From the NCBI GenBank assembly GCA_029204225.1, contig CM055104.1, forward strand, positions 24,753,285-24,817,284: 64,000 nt of DNA, written 5' to 3'. Positions within the stretch are counted from its first letter, which is position 1. Every line of letters starts with the position of its first letter. This document shows, in pieces, positions 1-11,029 of the stretch. This stretch comes from Diphasiastrum complanatum. Lineage: Eukaryota > Streptophyta > Lycopodiopsida > Lycopodiales > Lycopodiaceae. The translations under genes and the position numbers were made by a program. The notes under the pieces were generated by a model. It made no database searches and was not told where the DNA came from. It saw only the letters and a program-made list of their open reading frames with translations.

Positions 1-121
1 TTCTTCACCTAATTCTGATTGATGCATCTTGGATTCTTGTTAATTAGCATGCTTATTACTTTATCCTCCATGGGTAAAAGGTATGACTTTTGTCTAGTTT
101 GTGACTTCCTAATTTTGCAAT

Positions 122-490
122 AGAAGGAAGAACACCATTTGAGATCAGTGTATAAGAAAAAGCCTAAGGTAGATCATCTTAGGATCTTTGGTTGTTTATG
201 CTATGTGCATGTACCTTTAGAGACTAGGAAGAAGGATGATCCTGGTGTTGTTAAAGGAATTTTTGTTGGATATGCATCTTCTAAGAAAGCCTATAAAATT
301 TATCTTCCCTCTACTGACAAGAATGTTGTAAGTAGAGATGTGATCTTTCATGAAGATCAGAAGTTTAACTTGGATGAAGAAAAGATCAAGGAGTCTCATG
401 TAGGATCTAAAATCATCAATCTTGATGCTGTGCAAAAATTACAAAAAAGGACCAAGAGTGCATCCTAATCTGATCCTCAAGAGGGATTGG
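122..490 (+). pseudogene. Copia integrase C-terminal fragment
   Basis: This is a remnant of the C-terminal end of a Ty1/copia integrase. The frame from about 139 reads KKKPKVDHLRIFGC, then GIFVGYASSKKAYKIY and SRDVIFHED, which is the usual plant copia stretch after the catalytic core. The GRTPFE motif just upstream (about 128-145) lies one base out of frame, so there is an indel near 145. No catalytic residue is present. The frame stops at 468 and the similarity fades where the LTR of copia A begins near 490. A closely similar fragment lies at 54330-54549, so both come from one family. It is a dead fragment cut off by the neighbouring element. Confidence 0.85.
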
Positions 491-1251
491 TTGTCAGATT
501 ACTTGATCTATCAATCTACTTGAGATTAAGATCAATCTAGATCAATTCTAGACACAAAATTCTAACAAGAACAATCATTAATTGAAGGTAGGTGTACGTT
601 CTGGTTTCACATGTGTGAAACACTGTTTGAGTATGGACTCCAACCTGAAAATCAAGTACACATTAATAGAACCTCAAAACAATCAAAACAAATATAGACA
701 AATGGAGAGAATCACTCAAAATTGCTTCCAGAACCAAGATTGGTGTCTCACATTGATTATGGCCAAATAAGCCTCTATATATACACTTTTGGAGCTCGAG
801 GTACTGATCGTGCATCAGATCTCACACGTGTGAGGATGCCTTGTCACCATCATGCAATTTGACACTTGGATCAAAACTTTCCATTTTGGGCATTTTTGGT
901 TTATTTTCCTACTATATGGAGATCTTCATGGAAATCTTCTAGAAGCAAAAACTTGCCTACTTCAGCTATTTCCACACGTGTGAGCTGTCCTCTACACATG
1001 GGATGTGACACCTATTCAAAATATTTGGCTCATGCAATCATTAGATTGGTGCAACGTGTCATATCTCTAGAAAACTAGTTTTTGGCCATTTTATCCACTA
1101 GAACTTGAATTAAATCATATGTACAACATATATGATTATGGTACATGAAAAGTACACTAGTTTCACATGTGGGAACAGGTTCCACACATGTGTGTCTATC
1201 CTATATACAAGATTTTTGGCCTCTACCAAGCTTATTTTTGCATTTTTCACA
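490..1251 (-). mobile_element. 3' LTR of copia A
   Basis: This non-coding block lies directly downstream of the copia A reading frames on the minus strand. Its inner edge is fixed by a purine tract (AGATTTTTGAGGAG read on the minus strand, 1252-1265) followed by TGTGAAAAATG, which is where a copia 3' LTR should start. The outer edge near 490 is approximate and rests on where the flanking integrase scrap ends. It holds several CACACGTGTG or CACATGTG palindromes (607-620, 821-834, 973-982, 1183-1194). No matching 5' LTR is in the window. Confidence 0.6.
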
Positions 1252-1265
1252 CTCCTCAAAAATCT
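1252..1265 (-). other. Polypurine tract of copia A
   Basis: On the minus strand this reads as an A/G-rich run ending GAGGAG immediately before the LTR start TGTGAAA. It is the expected primer site for plus-strand DNA synthesis. The same GAGGAG/TGTGAA junction occurs in element N at 8477-8488. Confidence 0.55.
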
Positions 1266-2013
1266 AGCTTGGTAAATCTAGCATAGATCTATCTATAACT
1301 CCAAGTGTACCTTTAGGCAATGCCTTGGTGAGTATATCATCAATGCAATCTGATGATGAAACATGAATAAGCTTGATCTCCTTTGCTTGCACTTTCTCCC
1401 TCACGAAATGATGTGCAATCTCGATGTGCTTTGTTCGAGCATGGAAGACTGGATTGTTTGCAAGTTGTTGAGCTGCTTGATTATCACAATATATGCATGG
1501 AATGTCTTCATCCTTGATCACATGTAGCTCCTCCAAAAGCCTTTTAGGCCAAAGAACCTCCTTTGTTGTTGTTGTCATAGCTTTATATTCGGATTCTGTT
1601 GATGAAAGAGAGATGATATCTTGCTTTTTGGAAAGCCAAGATATAGCTCCTCCACATAAGAATGTAGCAAATGCACTTATGGATCTTCTATCCATCTTGT
1701 CACCTGCAAAACTTGAGTCCGAATATGCTCTCAAACAAATATTAGTCCTTTCATAAACTATGCCAAAGTCTTTTGTAGCCGAGATGTACCTTAACACCCT
1801 TTTTGCTCCTTTCCAATGACATATTAATGGACTTTGCATGTATTGACTCAACTTGCCAACACAAAACCTAAGATCTGGTCTAGTGATGGTTAAGTATATC
1901 AAGGAACCAATAAGCATTCTATAGGTAGTGATGTCCTCAAAGGATGCTTCATCACTTTTCTTAGAAACTTTAACACTTAGCTCCATAGGAGTTTGAAACT
2001 CCTTTACAATCAA
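1264..2013 (-). pseudogene. Copia A RNase H domain
   Basis: The 249-residue frame covers the end of the RT connection and all of RNase H. Landmarks are GSLIYLTITRPDLRFCVGKL near the N-terminus, WKGAKRVLRYISATKDFG, the AYSDSSFAGD acidic motif, SWLSKKQDIISLSSTESEYK, IYCDNQAA and HARTKHIEI near the C-terminus. These are diagnostic of plant copia RNase H, and the acidic residues in SDS, TESEY and CDN are kept. It ends LDLPS just before the polypurine tract, as expected for the pol 3' end. The break upstream at about 2013-2109 separates it from RT by a frameshift. Confidence 0.92.
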
Positions 2014-2019
2014 TCATGC

Positions 2020-2732
2020 CAGATCTTGCTAAGATTGATCTTGCATACTTAGATTGACATCTGAAGGTAAAATCATTACTTATTGTGACTTCTATTCCAA
2101 GTATAACTTTAATCTACCATCTTGAATTCACTAGACAAGGAAACTTTTACATTCTTGATGCCATCTAGATCATTTCCTGTGAGTATAATGTCATCAACAT
2201 ATAAAACTAAGATAATGATCTTTCCATCATTAGATTTGTAGTACAATGATGGTTCATAAGAACTTACAACAAATCCAATGGAAATAAGATACGAATGCGA
2301 CCTAGAGTACCATGCTCTTGGTGCTTGCTTGAGTCCATAAAGACTCTTCTTCAAGAGACATACCTTGTCTTCTTCTCCATCTTTGATGAAGCCCTCGGGT
2401 TGGCACATGTAGATTTCCTCTTCCAAGAATCCATTCAAGAAAGCATTTGTCACATCAAGTTGGAAGAGCTCCCATTTGAAAGAAGCTGCAAGACATATGA
2501 TTAATCTAATGGTCACAAGCTTTGCAACAGGTGCAAAAGTTTCATCATAATCTATGCCTCTGACTTGCAAAAAACCTTTTTCTACAACTCTAGCTCTGTA
2601 CTTATGAATGGAACCATCTTGATTATATTTCAATCTATATATCCATTTACAAGTAAGAGGCTTCTTTCCATAAGGTAAATTAACAAGTTTCCAAGTTTGA
2701 TTTTCCATTAATGCATCAAACTCTACTTGCAT
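2020..2732 (-). pseudogene. Copia A reverse transcriptase
   Basis: The RT core reads in one frame from 2732 down to 2109. It starts MQVEFDALMENQTWKLV and contains KPLTCKWIYRLKYNQDGS, DETFAPVAK, FQLDVTNAFLNGFLEEEIYM (first catalytic Asp), LYGLKQAPRAWY, and LYVDDIILTGND with the YVDD active-site pair intact. It shifts frame near 2109 before the connection domain. In an active element it would copy genomic RNA within virus-like particles. The rest of this pol is broken, so it is scored as a pseudogene. Confidence 0.93.
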
Positions 2733-3112
2733 AGCTTTCCTCCAATATTGAGACTTATTTGCTTCCTCAAAACTAGTTGTTCTTCAAGCATAGTAGTCAA
2801 GAGAGTATAAGAGCTAAGTAGTTGAGAATCTTCCCTTTGCTCCCCTTTGTCACTATAAGTGAGCCTTGATGGCTCAATCCTTGTCCTTGTTGATCTTCTT
2901 GGCACCCTTGGACTTGGAGTAGGTTCCACTTGGTCTTCATCTTCATGAAGCTCCTCCTCGACCATAGCATGATCTTTGACAAGTTGAGTGTTGTTGGAAG
3001 TCACCTTTCCTTTGGCTTGGAGAGATTCATCAAAAAGTACATCTCTACTAGCAACAACTTTTTTTGTAATTGGATCATATATCCTATAAGCTTTCTTACT
3101 TTCACTATAAAA
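2723..3112 (-). pseudogene. Copia A integrase C-terminus and linker
   Basis: Reading down from about 3110 this begins ESKKAYRIYDPITKKVVASR, continues as RDVLFDES and runs into an acidic linker (EEELHEDEDQ) and VPRRSTRTR, the usual join between integrase and RT in plant copia elements. The catalytic core that should come before SKKAYRIY is absent. It is joined directly, out of frame, to the first few integrase residues at about 3112-3120. Confidence 0.88.
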
Positions 3113-4311
3113 GTGACATACATAAGAGCTCCACCATTTGATTCATGTGAAAATGAATGAACATCCGAGTGTATAAGGTCAAGAGGAGAGTTAGACCTTA
3201 TCAAATATCTCTTGAAAGGAAGCTTATGAGATTTGGAGAGTCCACAAGCTTCACAAAGCTTGCCACACTTGGATATGGTTTTGGGAAGTCCTCTTGCTAG
3301 CTCCTTTGTCACCATGGTCTCCATAGCTTTGTAGTTAGGATGGCCTAACCTTTTGTGCCATAATTCCACTTGAGTGAGCTCCTCCCTTGCCATGTTCACA
3401 CTTCCAACCATCACATTAGCATCCAATTTGAATAGCCTCCCTTGCTTGAAACCATTAGCAATACATTTTTCATCTTTCAAGATAGAACATGCTCCATGCT
3501 TGAAATGTACATCTAATCCACTATCCATAAGTTGTCCTACACTCAACGAGTTCTTTGTAATTGAAGGTACATAAAGAACATTGTCTAGACCTACTTTTTT
3601 AGATGATCCTAGACATAAAGGAATGGATCCAACACCTACAATCTCACATTCTTGATCACTTGCAATGAAGATAAATCTCTCAGAACTATTGTAAGAAAGT
3701 AGATTAGAAAAGTAGTCTTTTTGGTGAGTCATGTGAGAGCTTGCCCAACTATCAATCCACCAAGTGTCTTGATTAGATGTTTGTGGTGAGGATACCATCA
3801 AAGATAGATTGCCTTCTTCCTCCTCCTCAAGCACAAGATTGCCTTGATTGTCCTTCTCTTGGGCATTCTTCTTCTTGTAGCACTCGGATGCAAAATGTCC
3901 CTTTTTTTCACAAAAGAAACACTTTAGCTTCTTCTTGTCCTTCTTGCTCTTGCCTTTGGAACTTGATGCTCCATCTTTGTTCTCCATCTCCGTGTCTTGA
4001 GTCTTCTTGGATGGAAACGTCTTCTTCTTGCCTTTCAAAGAAAAATTAGCTTTTTCATCACCATCATTCAAAGATAAGGAACATATCCTACTTTTGATAT
4101 GAGACATAGTTATGCGTTGAACTACAAAAAGGATCTCACTAACACTGAATAATCTAGTTTGTCCTTTGTTTTCAGTTATGAAAACCACAACATTTGAATC
4201 ATCCTCATCATAATACAAATCCTTGACTTCTCCTAACATCCTTGACTTTTTAAAGGAGTCACCCACCTTCAATTTAGCCATAGTTAGATTTAGCCTATCA
4301 GTTGATGACAA
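3001..4311 (-). pseudogene. Copia A gag C-terminus, protease and integrase start
   Basis: The 436-residue frame holds, in order, a late gag segment, a lysine-rich stretch, a CCHC zinc knuckle (CFFCEKKGHFASEC), an acidic spacer, a retropepsin-like motif WWIDSWASSHMT, LDNVLYVPSITKNSLSVGQL, the integrase zinc-binding HHCC region (LWHKRLGHPN to CEACGLSKSH) and the first integrase residues LIHSDVHSFS. The protease triad should read DSG/T; here the Gly codon is Trp, which would kill activity. Gag lacks its N-terminal half, and the last 35 or so residues are frameshifted linker sequence after an internal deletion. Confidence in family is high; it is clearly non-functional. Confidence 0.92.
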
Positions 4312-4796
4312 GGAAATGTACCAAGGAAAGTTTGTAAAAGAATAACTTGCTACTCCTTTTGTTGTAGGATCCGTATTTGAGTCTCAATGGCCTTCATTCA
4401 TAGTTCTAGGTTGTTTTCTTACAATACTTTCCTCTCGATTGATTTTTGGCACAGACATGCGCATTGTAAGCTTCTTGCTGAAAATAACATTTGGTGCATT
4501 ATACAAGTTAAATTAAAAAACAACTTTGTTGCCATAAAATAAACATATTTTCCAATGTGAAAATGACATTTTGAGACTAAAATAGTGATTTATGATACAA
4601 AACATCGATAAATTAATAAAAAAAACACCTAATAACTCAAATGTTTTAGTCGATCAATTTGCTAATTCTAAGTTAAAATTTTAGTAGTAAGGGCCACAAA
4701 AGAGTTATTTTACAATAATCTAAGTCGGTTTAGTAGCCAAAACTCTGAAAATATATGTCTTTCTAGCAATTGATAAAAATTAGTTCGAAAAACCTC
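4312..4796. other. Unassigned AT-rich spacer
   Basis: About 0.5 kb with no coding similarity that I can recognise and no LTR edge. It is where the gag N-terminus and 5' LTR of copia A should lie, so copia A is truncated at about 4311. Confidence 0.4.
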
Positions 4797-5126
4797 GGCC
4801 CACGGTTCAAGGAGAAGACCGAACTATGAATGCTTTGAAGTGAAGAGTAATCTATCCTACGGTTCAAATGCTAATAACCTATCCTACGGTTCAAGTGAAG
4901 TAAAACAACGTTGAACCCAAAAATCGATCCCTAGGTACATGCTCCTGAAAAAAAACAATGTTGAACCATGGGGTCGATCCCAGGGATCGATCTATGGGTT
5001 CAAAGCATGAAAAAATGTGTGGTTGAACCCAAGGGTCAATCCCAGGGATCGATCCCTTGGTTAAAAGCAAAGAAAATATGAGCTTGAACTCTAGGGTCGA
5101 TCCCAGGGATCGATTCTAGAGTTCAA
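4797..5126. repeat. Array rich in GGTTCAA / TTGAACC palindromes
   Basis: The block opens with GGTTCAA motifs, including a direct duplication at 4848 and 4875 (period 27) that carries ATCCTACGGTTCAA. It then holds one half-unit at 4911-4935 and three full 43-bp near-palindromes at 4961-5003, 5023-5065 and 5084-5126 (periods 62 and 61). Each full unit has the form TTGAAC, variable bases, GGGTCGATCCC, A, GGGATCGAT, variable bases, GTTCAA. Unit 3 pairs 19 of 21 positions as Watson-Crick and the other two as G:T. No coding frame crosses it. I do not recognise the family. Confidence 0.75.
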
Positions 5127-6117
5127 AGAACCATTTTTTCCCTGTCTGATGTTCGATGGGCTTCTTTGACAACAGCGATGGACTTCTTGTTGTTCTATAA
5201 GCTTCTTTTTTGACAAGCAGCGTTGATGTGTAGGACAGATGCGTTTGGTAGTTCAGGTCCAGCGCTGACCTACAGCTTTGGATAGATTTGTTTGGCAGGG
5301 AGCGACGATGTGTTCACTACCTCAGTACCTGCGGACAAATGTTGGCTACCTCAGTACAGATGCTCGCTACCTCAGTTCTGCGATGATTGGCGTTGAGAGA
5401 GATCAAAGAAGCATTTTGTTTTGAAATATCAGTGCGCTGACAGGAAATTGGTAGTGTATTTCTCTTTCTAACCAAAGATCATTCAAGTAGATTGGATCTT
5501 AAGGCAGATTTCAGATACTTCTAATGATTTGACAGTTTGATTTTGGCTGTTTCAGATTTCAGAGAAACCAGAATGTATTGATTATATAGAATGTATGTTT
5601 GATTTTGGCTATTTCTGATTTCAGAAGAACCAGAACATATTGGGAGTACATAATGTATGCTAAGAACCTGAGAAAACAGAGTTGGATAAACCCTAGGAGG
5701 TTCATCCTCTGTTTTTAACAAGATGTTTTGCGCTACCATAGGACTTACGTGTTTGATTTGCTACTTCAAAACCTGGAGTGTGGGCTCTGAGAATTTTTAT
5801 TGCTTGAGAATGAACCTCATGTTAGATCCCAAGGCTCAAATGTAGGGTTCATTCTATCTCTTGATGCAGTTGATGAGAAGAAAGATGACACTCTTCTAGA
5901 AGAGATGTCCTTCAAAAGTTGTAAAAGTAGGTAGACATTGTTAACACATCATTTTAGAATATAAAGATTCTACAAAAGTTTAGACAAACATTCATATATG
6001 CTCATCTTGTGCTTGAAATATATGCCCAATACTCCACTAAACTTCTTGAATCCATTTGTGGTACACTGGTTTATAACACAACATCCTAATCCATTTAATG
6101 GAAACTATAGTCCATAA
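5127..6117. other. Unassigned spacer with short duplications
   Basis: No gene seen. It contains three spaced copies of CTACCTCAGTAC (5317, 5346 and a variant at 5367). It also contains a direct duplication of about 45 bp at 5535 and 5597 (period 62) built on TTTGATTTTGGCTRTTTC. The rest is featureless AT-rich sequence. Confidence 0.5.
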
Positions 6118-6453
6118 ATGGTCGCCAATGTATCTGGAAAAAGAAAACGAAAGGGAGCCAAAAACCAACTGCACACAAGTGTACTTGTTCTTGATGAAGT
6201 TGATATTCTTGTGTTTGATTTTCAGCTAACTAAATCGGGCCACATTAGAAAGACAACAAAAGATATTATCAAAGCACGGCTTCCAACCAAAGTGTGCCCT
6301 AACGAGACTGGAACGTCTTCCAAAAGATCACGCAAACAAATTGAAGCTAAGCAAAGTGCCGAAGGGGATGGCTCATCTACATCCTCACCTTCTATAGATT
6401 CTAATAATGATGTTGACTCTGGAGGTGTTGATACCGATGATGATGCATTTTAG
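6118..6453 (+). CDS. Small hypothetical protein, uncertain
   Basis: An open frame of 111 codons starting at ATG 6118. The N-terminus is basic (GKRKRKGAKNQ), the middle carries FQLTKSGHIRKTTKD and KRSRKQ, and the end is rich in Ser and Asp (VDTDDDAF). The basic N-terminus and acidic tail could fit a nuclear or DNA-binding product, but no domain is recognised. No promoter or splice context is evident and the frame stands alone between transposon remnants. It may be the last exon of a decayed gene or a transposase tail. Treat as a candidate only. Confidence 0.25.
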   Translation: MVANVSGKRKRKGAKNQLHTSVLVLDEVDILVFDFQLTKSGHIRKTTKDIIKARLPTKVCPNETGTSSKRSRKQIEAKQSAEGDGSSTSSPSIDSNNDVDSGGVDTDDDAF

Positions 6454-7769
<1,316 letters not shown>

Positions 7770-7774
7770 TCTTG
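7770..7774 (+). repeat. Target site duplication TCTTG, left copy
   Basis: TCTTG directly precedes the terminal TGTGAAAG of the left LTR and is repeated at 10377-10381 just after the right LTR end. A 5-bp duplication is the usual product of LTR element insertion. Confidence 0.88.
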
Positions 7775-8476
7775 TGTGAAAGTACTGTACTTTAGGACCA
7801 TAAATGGGGCTACAAAAGATCCACAAGAGTGATTGGATGCCTGCTTAACAATCTATCAAAAAACTACACACAAAAAATTAATCTAGATTGGCAATTTGAC
7901 AAAAACAACAAGCATTCACAATCAAAAGCATTGATAAACATTGAAATCCGAGCCCACACGTGCAAGCCACAGATTGTTGTACGGCCTGTAGATTGAGAAT
8001 GAAGTAAAAATCAATTTGGTTTCATTTGGATCACAAAAACTCAATGTACATAGTGAACTAGCTTGGGATTGCCAATGAGCTCCAGAAAAATTCTATCTTC
8101 TCACTATGGGAGCTTGGCATACATAGCCAATTTGACTTCCTTTGTGAAGTTAGGTGGATATCCAGTATATAATAAGGAAATTAAATTAACCTTTTTGCCC
8201 TAAAAAGAAACCCTAGTCTATTTCCTAGAGTCATGCTTGGTAGATAGCTAGTTGGTCAATTTTCACCTTAAATCTAGGATTTAGGTCCTATAAACTAGGA
8301 ATCACCACCAAAATGACATGACCAACCCTATGGACTTGACCTAACCTACATTAGGAGTGGATTGCCATGTGGCATCTTGGCCTCACATGTGTGGAATCCA
8401 CTTATGTACAAAATTTACATTATGCTACATGGTTTTTTATCAAGCTAGGTTTGCCAACTTTTGGCAATTCTTCACA
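7775..8476 (-). repeat. Element N 3' LTR
   Basis: The plus-strand text runs from TGTGAAAGTACTG to AATTCTTCACA and matches 9684-10376 along its whole length, including the AGTGATTGGATG and GGAATCACYACCAAAATGAC stretches. It carries a CACATGTGTG palindrome at 8383-8392. Being next to the polypurine tract makes it the 3' LTR. Confidence 0.9.
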
Positions 8477-8488
8477 CTCCTCAAATTT
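8477..8488 (-). other. Element N polypurine tract
   Basis: The minus strand reads AAATTTGAGGAG immediately before the LTR start TGTGAAGAATTG. This fixes the element orientation. Confidence 0.75.
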
Positions 8489-9670
8489 AGCTTGATCTAT
8501 CTACAACTCTCTTTGCTTGATGAATGAACTTTAGAAGTGTCAAAAAAATCCAGCTACAATACTCATGGTTCCACTTGGAGTCCTCGGGTCTTGAGCTTTC
8601 CCCTCCAGTTGACTTGACTCCAAACCATCAATGAATCGAATAAGGTGTTGATCCAAAGGTTCTACTCCAATAGATCCCATCTTACTAGTGAATTCTACAC
8701 ACAAAAAATAGATTTGATTGACTTTGAAACTCACAAAGGTCTTGCACTTATAGTGTTTCACTCGAATTAGAATCCTAATCCAACAAATGGACTTATAATC
8801 TCAGTTCTAGAACTCCCTCACAAAGTTGGAATGAAGATAAGATGAAGTGAAATCTACTAACAATCAAATCTTGCCAATTTTTCACTCTATTGACTACTCT
8901 TGAGAAAATCAATGAATATAAAGTAGATTGAACTTCTAAACCCTCCCTAAGTTCTTTTCCAAAATTTTCCCACTAGAAACTTACTTGAAATGCACAAAGA
9001 TTCAAGTAGCAAGATCCCCTTGATGTTGATTCAAAAGAACTTTTTGGAAGGATACTTCAAAACAATGCTCAAGAAAATTGGTTTTGATTTGGACTTAGAA
9101 ACTCACAAAGGTTTCACTCTGTCTTGATTACCTCAGATTTGATTTCTAGCCCTCTATTTGGACTTCTAGTCAGAGTTCTTACACTCCCTCACGAAGATGA
9201 AATGAAGATTAGATGAGATTCTATCAAAGACTTATCAAATCCTATCAATTTTCACCATTTTTGGACAAAAACTTGACTAAATCTCCCTCACACTTTTTGA
9301 TGTACTTTCAAGACCTGTAAAACAAGTTTAGAGGACCTGATTTCAGCCTAGATTAATTAGATCTCATGACCCTATGTCAAATCTAATCAATGGCACTCAA
9401 TCTTGGTAGCTTATCCTAAGATTTTCACCAAAAATTACATCAAAAGCTCACAAATTGAGTTTCTTTGGATCAAATGAATACCATGCATTGAATGCAAGTT
9501 CAAAGATTCCCACACCTATGAAAAGTACAGATTTGGATCCCTATCAAGTTTGGGTTTCAATCCCCTCAGCAAAATCAAGATTCTAGCTTGCCCTCTCAAT
9601 ACTAGTGTTTAGCACCAAAACTTGCTAAAAATGGATTTGCTTTTGATCAATGGTTAATACTCTTGTACTT
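8489..9670 (-). repeat. Element N internal region with a duplication
   Basis: No protein motif is found in either strand. A segment of about 190 bp occurs twice, beginning near 8720 and 9091 (period about 371). Both copies share ACTCACAAAGGT, then ACTCCCTCACRAAG, then ATGAAGATWAGATGA. The duplication suggests the insert grew by unequal exchange or replication slippage. I cannot name its source. Confidence 0.6.
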
Positions 9671-9683
9671 GGCTTTGATACCA
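9671..9683 (-). other. Element N primer binding site
   Basis: On the minus strand TGGTATCAAAGCC follows the LTR terminal dinucleotide CA with no gap. It matches the plant copia primer site TGGTATCAGAGCC except for one base, consistent with priming by initiator Met-tRNA. Confidence 0.85.
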
Positions 9684-10376
9684 TGTCAAAGTACTATAAT
9701 TTAGGACCATAAATGGATCTACTAAAGATCCACAAGAGTGATTGGATGCTTGCTTAACAATCTATCAAAAAACTAGACACAAAAAGGTTGACCTAGATTG
9801 GAAATTTGACAAACAACAAGCATTCACAATCAAAAGCATCGATCAACATTGAAATCCGAGCCCACGCGTGCAAGCCATGGTCTGATGTACGGCCTGCATA
9901 CTGAGAATAAAGTAGGAATCAATTTGTTTTCATTTGGATCACAAAAACTCAATGTACATAGTGAACTAGCTTGAGATTGCCAATGAGCTCCAAAAAAATT
10001 CTATCTTCTCACTATGGGAGCTTGGAATACATAGCAAATTCAACTTTGTGAATTTAGGTGGATTTCCAGCATGTAATAAGGAAGAATTCAACCTTTCTTT
10101 TTCCTAAAAGAAAACCCTAGTCTATTTTCTAGAGTCATGATTGGTAGATAGCTAGTTGGTCAATTTTCATCTTAAATCTAGGATTTAGGTCCTATAAACC
10201 AGGAATCACTACCAAAATGACATGACCAACCCTATGGACTTGACATAACCTAAATTAGGAGTGGACTTGTGGCATCTTGGCCTCACATGTGTGGAACCCA
10301 CTTATGTACAAAATTTATATTATACTACATGGTTTTTTATCAAGCTAGATTTACGAATTTTTGACAATTCTTCACA
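9684..10376 (-). repeat. Element N 5' LTR
   Basis: Matches the 7775-8476 repeat. On the minus strand it starts TGTGAAGAATTG and ends ACTTTGACA directly before the primer site. A CACATGTGTG palindrome lies at 10283-10292. Confidence 0.9.
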
Positions 10377-10381
10377 TCTTG
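10377..10381 (+). repeat. Target site duplication TCTTG, right copy
   Basis: Identical to 7770-7774 and directly follows the LTR end TTCACA. Confidence 0.88.
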
Positions 10382-10870
10382 ATGTTGTATCTCACTGTGA
10401 GAACTACACAGAAATCTCTACGAGAGTTACCTTCTATTTTAGAACTTATGAGAGTTCCCAATATCCAGAAGAGCAAAATCAAAGGCAAAAGCCTCGCAGA
10501 CATTAATTTTTCAGTTTTTTTGTGGCAACTAACTCTCGTAGAGCCTCATGTAGTTCCATCTCACTGAGATAGGTACATGAGAAAAATCATCAAAATTAGA
10601 GAACCTATGCAAAAGTAACTCTCGCATACTATTCCATTTGTCTCCAGAAGGTCATTTTACATCAATGATCAAGCCTGCGAGAGTTAGTTTGAAGTATTGA
10701 GTGATTTGTAAGCCAAAAAGTGGTCAAAAACATCATTAAACATAAATAACTTCTGCGAGAGTTAACTCTCACCACTTTGCACATAGTCAAATCCACATCA
10801 GATGCAGCTCCAGTAAAGCCTACGAGAGTTACTTTCCAGTAGATCCATCTCCACCACCTAGCCACCCGCC
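10382..10870. repeat. Host block with dispersed CGAGAGTTA motif
   Basis: No coding similarity. The motif T(A/G)CGAGAGTTA occurs at 10419, 10676, 10754 and 10821 on the plus strand, inverted at 10530 and 10616, and as a variant TATGAGAGTTC at 10447. Its 5' context is often GCCT. At 10758-10771 it forms the palindrome GAGAGTTAACTCTC. Another copy sits at 7653 beyond element N. Spacing is irregular. Confidence 0.65.
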
Positions 10871-11029
10871 ATCATTACCCTTCGACCCCAAAAGGGTTGG
10901 TACCAGGGGACAAGGGTACATTGTCTACAATGAGCTTATATGTGGGTTTTGTTTTTGTCTCCATTTGCTTATGAGACAAATGGAATCTTTCTGGTGCCTT
11001 TATGGATGCAGCCCACTGTGTGTAGCTTG

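Larger units (their letters stand above)
7775..10376 (-). mobile_element. Complete non-autonomous LTR element N
   Basis: Two direct repeats of about 0.7 kb (7775-8476 and 9684-10376) flank a 1.2-kb internal region and are bounded by TCTTG duplications. Both LTRs end TG..CA. On the minus strand a primer site TGGTATCAAAGCC starts immediately after the LTR at 9684, and a polypurine tract abuts the LTR at 8477-8488. Transcription therefore runs right to left. The internal region has no gag, protease, integrase or RT motif in any frame, so the element needed proteins from a relative. At 2.6 kb it is larger than classic TRIMs and smaller than typical LARDs. The LTRs differ at many positions by eye, so it is not a very recent insertion. 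Confidence 0.9.

Noticed and set aside
1493-1756. Plus-strand frames antisense to copia A RNase H and others like it (2295-2504, 3374-3574, 3777-4049)
   Set aside because: They are shadows of well-supported minus-strand domains.
4961-5126. tRNA-like genes or tRNA-derived SINEs, because GGTTCAA and GGGTCGATCCC resemble a T-arm/B box
   Set aside because: No A box, acceptor or anticodon arm fits, and the unit is a simple palindrome.
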